Positions 5,072-7,133 of a DNA stretch of 7,133 nt are shown in pieces. The stretch is taken from contig CANHVX010000046.1 in the NCBI GenBank assembly GCA_947464215.1, positions 1-7,133 of the forward strand, written 5' to 3'. This DNA comes from Pseudomonadaceae bacterium. Its GTDB lineage: Bacteria; Pseudomonadota; Alphaproteobacteria; UBA2136; UBA6156. Position 1 is the first letter of the stretch, and the number at the start of each line of letters is the position of its first letter. The notes under the pieces are model-generated. The model was not told where the DNA came from and searched no databases. It saw only the letters and a list, made by a program, of their open reading frames with translations. The position numbers were made by a program, and so were the translations under genes.

Positions 5072-5926
5072 ATGCTGACCATTTTGTGCCCGTCCTGCAG
5101 TGCCGCCTATCAAATCAAGCCTGAAAAGATAGGCCCGCAGGGCCGTAAGCTCAAGTGCGCCAAGTGCGGCCATGTCTGGGTGGCGATGGTAAGCGTGGCT
5201 GCAGAGCCCGAGGCGGCCTCGGTGGATGTGCCGGAGGCGGGTGGGCCTGGGCCAGCTCTGGCGGCGGCGCCTATGCGGGGGGCCGCGGTTGCAGAAGGGG
5301 CAAAAGGGAGTGAAGTGGCCGGGGTGGCCAAGGTGGCCGGTGTGGCGCCCATCTCCCCCCCAACGGTGGCCGAGACCATAGAGGAACCTCCCATTGGCCC
5401 CGAGGAGGAACCCGCGCCGGTCTCGCTCGACCTCATCGCCCGCCCGCGTTGGAAGATGTATTTCGAGGCCGAGCAAAAATGGCTTACATTTGCGTTTTTT
5501 TTGGCGGCATTGGGGCTGGTTGGCGCGGCGGTGGGGGTTGCTATCCAAATGGGTTATGGTTTGCCATGGGGGGGCGGGGCAACACCGGGCGAAGAGGCGG
5601 CTCTCCCTGCGGCCGAAGGGGCGGCGAAAGCCGTGTCCGAGGTTGTGGTTCCCGTGGGGGTGGTGGTGCATGGCGTCACAGCCACCGTGGTGAACGACGG
5701 GGCGAACCAGATTCTCACGGTCCGTGGCAACGTGGCTAATATCAGCAATCAGACAACCAAACTGCCCTTGCTGCGGGTGGAGTTACTCACCGGCAGCGGC
5801 AAAGTGGCCGACTTCTGGAACCCGACATTGGTCACCACCACGCTGCCCGCGCAGGCCGAGATACCGTTTGCGGTCAGCTTTACCAATCCGGTGGGGCAGG
5901 CGTATCGGGTGCAGTGGTTTAAGTAG
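5072..5926 (+). CDS. Zinc-ribbon (MJ0042-type) membrane protein with DUF3426-like C-terminal domain
   Basis: A 284-residue protein in three parts. Residues 1-37 form an MJ0042-type zinc ribbon with two CxxC knuckles (Cys 6, 9, 29, 32; LCPSCSAAYQI and LKCAKCGHVW). Residues about 40-115 are a low-complexity Ala/Pro/Glu/Gly/Val linker. A single helix at about 137-158 crosses the membrane. Residues about 190-284 form a beta-rich DUF3426-like domain (LTVRGNVANISNQ, LPLLRVELLTGSG, LPAQAEIPFAVSFTNP) likely outside the membrane. The ribbon would be cytoplasmic. Family members are widespread in proteobacteria, often next to ftsE in alphaproteobacteria, but their function is not established; a sensory or regulatory role is a guess. 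The ATG at 5072 places the first knuckle at the usual position near the N-terminus. The gene ends convergent with fliJ, overlapping it by 8 bases. Confidence 0.9.
   Translation: MLTILCPSCSAAYQIKPEKIGPQGRKLKCAKCGHVWVAMVSVAAEPEAASVDVPEAGGPGPALAAAPMRGAAVAEGAKGSEVAGVAKVAGVAPISPPTVAETIEEPPIGPEEEPAPVSLDLIARPRWKMYFEAEQKWLTFAFFLAALGLVGAAVGVAIQMGYGLPWGGGATPGEEAALPAAEGAAKAVSEVVVPVGVVVHGVTATVVNDGANQILTVRGNVANISNQTTKLPLLRVELLTGSGKVADFWNPTLVTTTLPAQAEIPFAVSFTNPVGQAYRVQWFK
5315..5350 (+). repeat. Four tandem 9-base units in the linker of the zinc-ribbon protein
   Basis: GTGGC recurs at 5315, 5324, 5333 and 5342, giving four 9-base units that encode Val-Ala-Gly, Val-Ala-Lys, Val-Ala-Gly and Val-Ala-Pro (residues 82-93). 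The unit is three codons long, so gain or loss of a unit keeps the frame. This fits a fast-evolving, length-tolerant linker. Confidence 0.6.
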
Positions 5927-6344
5927 TGTTTTTGGGGGGCCTGCGGCTGCCAATCTCATCAAGGTTGGCTTGGTTTTTTTGGGCTTTGGCTTTGGCCTCG
6001 GCGCGGGCCTGTTGCTCGGCCAGAATTTCAAAGCGTTTTTGCGCGGCATAGGCGGCCTGGAGCTTCTCCAGTAAGGCCGCAGCCTGGTCACGCAGATGGG
6101 TCAGGTCGCGTTCCAGGGCCAGCATGGCGGTTTGGGCGCGGTGCTGAAAGGCGCCGGCGGCCTGCATACCGCGCACGTCGCCGTCGGCCAGGCCGTCGGC
6201 AAAGGCGGCGGCGGCATCTATGTTCCAACGGGCAATGGCGTCTTGGGTGCGGTCTTGGGCGCGGCGGTTGTCAGCCAGGTGCAGCTGAATATCTTCAACC
6301 CGCTTTTCTTCCAACTTAATCAGGGTGGTGAGGGTTTTGCCCAT
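5919..6344 (-). CDS. fliJ: Flagellar export protein FliJ
   Basis: FliJ is a coiled-coil protein that sits in the central pore of the FliI hexamer, like the gamma stalk of F1-ATPase, and links the ATPase to the export gate FlhA. This protein has 141 residues (Salmonella FliJ has 147). It is almost entirely predicted alpha-helix, rich in Ala, Gln, Arg and Glu, with two long heptad-like helices (about 5-45 and 65-125) and no membrane segment. The second helix ends with AQKRFEILAEQQ (101-112) and QANLDEIGSRR (125-135), the pattern of alphaproteobacterial FliJ. The ATG at 6344 lies 11 bases after the fliI stop and no Shine-Dalgarno sequence is visible, so translation probably depends on coupling to fliI. 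Its 3' end overlaps the convergent zinc-ribbon gene by 8 bases. Sequence conservation in FliJ is low; position after fliI gives the call its strength. Confidence 0.88.
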   Translation of the reverse strand: MGKTLTTLIKLEEKRVEDIQLHLADNRRAQDRTQDAIARWNIDAAAAFADGLADGDVRGMQAAGAFQHRAQTAMLALERDLTHLRDQAAALLEKLQAAYAAQKRFEILAEQQARAEAKAKAQKNQANLDEIGSRRPPKNTT

Positions 6345-6355
6345 GGGGCGGTGGG

Positions 6356-7133
6356 TTAGCCGTTAAGGGCGCGGGCCAGGGCGGCGTAGCTGTCGGCCAT
6401 GGTGCTTTTTTCATGGGGCAGCTGCTGCAAAACGGCATTCAGGGCGGGTATCAGGGTAATGGCTTCATCCACCGCCGGGTCGCTGCCGCGGGCATAGGCG
6501 CCCAGGCGGATAAGCTCGGCCATGTCGGTATAGGTGCCCAGCACCTGTCGGGCGCGGCGTACCAGGGCATATTCTTGGTCTGTCAAGCACTTGGGCACGG
6601 TGCGGCTCACGCTTTGCAGCACATCCACGGCGGGGAAGTGCCCGCGTTCGGCCAACGTGCGCGAGAGCACAATGTGCCCGTCCAGAATACCGCGCACGGC
6701 GTCGGCCACGGGCTCTTCCATGTCGCTTCCTTCCACCAGAACGGTGAAAATAGCGGAAATAGAGCCTTTGCCAACACCCGGCCCGGCCCGTTCCAGCAAG
6801 CGCGGCAGCTCGGTGAACACGCTGGGGGTGTAGCCGCGGGTGGTGGGGGGTTCGCGGCTGGCCAGGCCAATTTCGCGCTGGGCTTGGGCCAGGCGGGTTA
6901 CGCTGTCCATCATGAGCAGAACCTTAAAGCCGCAATCGCGGAAATATTCGGCAACCGCCATGGCAAGGTAGGCGGCTTGGCGCTTCATCAGGGGTGTTTC
7001 GTCACCGGTGGCGGTGATAACCACGCTGCGGGCGCGGCCGGCCGGCCCCAACTGTTCATGAAGGAATTCATTCAGCTCTTTGCCGCGTTCCCCAATCAGG
7101 CCAATAACGGTGATTTCGGCGTGGCTGTGCTGG
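6356..7133 (-). CDS. fliI: Flagellum-specific ATP synthase FliI, C-terminal part (5' end outside window)
   Basis: FliI is the hexameric ATPase of the flagellar type III export apparatus at the base of the flagellum; it helps unfold and deliver substrates. The frame is open to the window edge; 258 residues, a little over half of a typical 440-460-residue FliI, are visible. The Walker A loop lies just beyond the edge. Visible motifs: VIGLIGERGKELNEFL with the catalytic Glu (visible residues 9-24), SVVITATGDE, KVLLMMDSVTRLAQAQREIG (Walker B Asp at residue 76), SREPPTTRGYTPSVF, LPRLLERAG, EPVADAVRGILDGHIVLSR, and VLQSVSRTVP. The ELPRLLERAGPG and GILDGHIVLSR text fits FliI/YscN-type export ATPases rather than F1 beta or Rho; fliJ downstream makes flagellar FliI the best reading rather than an injectisome paralogue. 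It ends with TAA at 6356-6358, 11 bases before fliJ. Confidence 0.95.
   Translation of the reverse strand, partial: QHSHAEITVIGLIGERGKELNEFLHEQLGPAGRARSVVITATGDETPLMKRQAAYLAMAVAEYFRDCGFKVLLMMDSVTRLAQAQREIGLASREPPTTRGYTPSVFTELPRLLERAGPGVGKGSISAIFTVLVEGSDMEEPVADAVRGILDGHIVLSRTLAERGHFPAVDVLQSVSRTVPKCLTDQEYALVRRARQVLGTYTDMAELIRLGAYARGSDPAVDEAITLIPALNAVLQQLPHEKSTMADSYAALARALNG

Noticed and set aside
4922..5671. A long minus-strand open frame in phase with ftsE, antisense to the zinc-ribbon gene
   Set aside because: The translated part is Arg/Pro/His-rich with no domain, and the opposite strand encodes a convincing zinc-ribbon/DUF3426 protein. It is a GC-rich shadow frame.
5926..5935. The T-run just after the zinc-ribbon stop codon as an intrinsic terminator
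   Set aside because: No GC-rich hairpin precedes the five T bases, and the sequence is also the coding 3' end of fliJ.
1..7133. Defence system, mobile element, CRISPR array, tRNA or rRNA
   Set aside because: No direct-repeat array, transposase, integrase, nuclease or toxin-antitoxin pair, and no tRNA- or rRNA-like segment was seen on either strand; almost all the sequence is explained by conserved respiratory, division and flagellar genes.

Overview
This window looks like an ordinary chromosomal segment of a motile, aerobically respiring, GC-rich bacterium (roughly 60% GC by eye), most likely an alphaproteobacterium. The alphaproteobacterial signs are the ftsE-ftsX-YdcF-like gene order, a zinc-ribbon/DUF3426 membrane protein divergent from ftsE, the style of the FtsX and FliJ sequences, and a mitochondrial-type (A-family) cytochrome c oxidase. 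I cannot place it below class. I see no rRNA, tRNA, CRISPR array, insertion sequence or prophage gene.

Layout. (1) Bases 1-1962, plus strand: the end of a cytochrome c oxidase operon. It holds the C-terminal part of subunit I (ctaD), two small single-helix membrane proteins, and the complete subunit III (ctaE). The genes are tightly packed, and the last two junctions are identical 11-base overlaps. (2) Bases 1963-2691: a spacer with inverted repeats, then a lone class I SAM-dependent methyltransferase. (3) Bases 2703-4921, minus strand: ftsE, ftsX and a YdcF/DUF218-like gene. ftsE and ftsX overlap by ATGA. This is the divisome ABC-type complex that controls peptidoglycan hydrolysis, with its usual envelope-protein companion. 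(4) Bases 4922-5071: a divergent intergenic region. (5) Bases 5072-5926, plus strand: a zinc-ribbon protein with a low-complexity linker, one membrane helix and a C-terminal DUF3426-like domain. (6) Bases 5919-7133, minus strand: the C-terminal part of the flagellar export ATPase FliI, followed by its stalk partner FliJ. fliI runs off the end of the window.

How the genes relate. Three envelope-associated functions lie side by side: terminal respiration, division-linked cell-wall remodelling and flagellar export. They form separate transcription units, with convergent ends at about 2690-2705 and 5919-5926.

Nothing here convincingly shows a new system. The least-explained material is the pair of small membrane-protein genes between ctaD and ctaE, one of them in the place where the copper chaperone gene ctaG often lies. 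Next are the competing inverted repeats upstream of the methyltransferase, and a short inverted repeat that contains both stop codons of a convergent gene pair.
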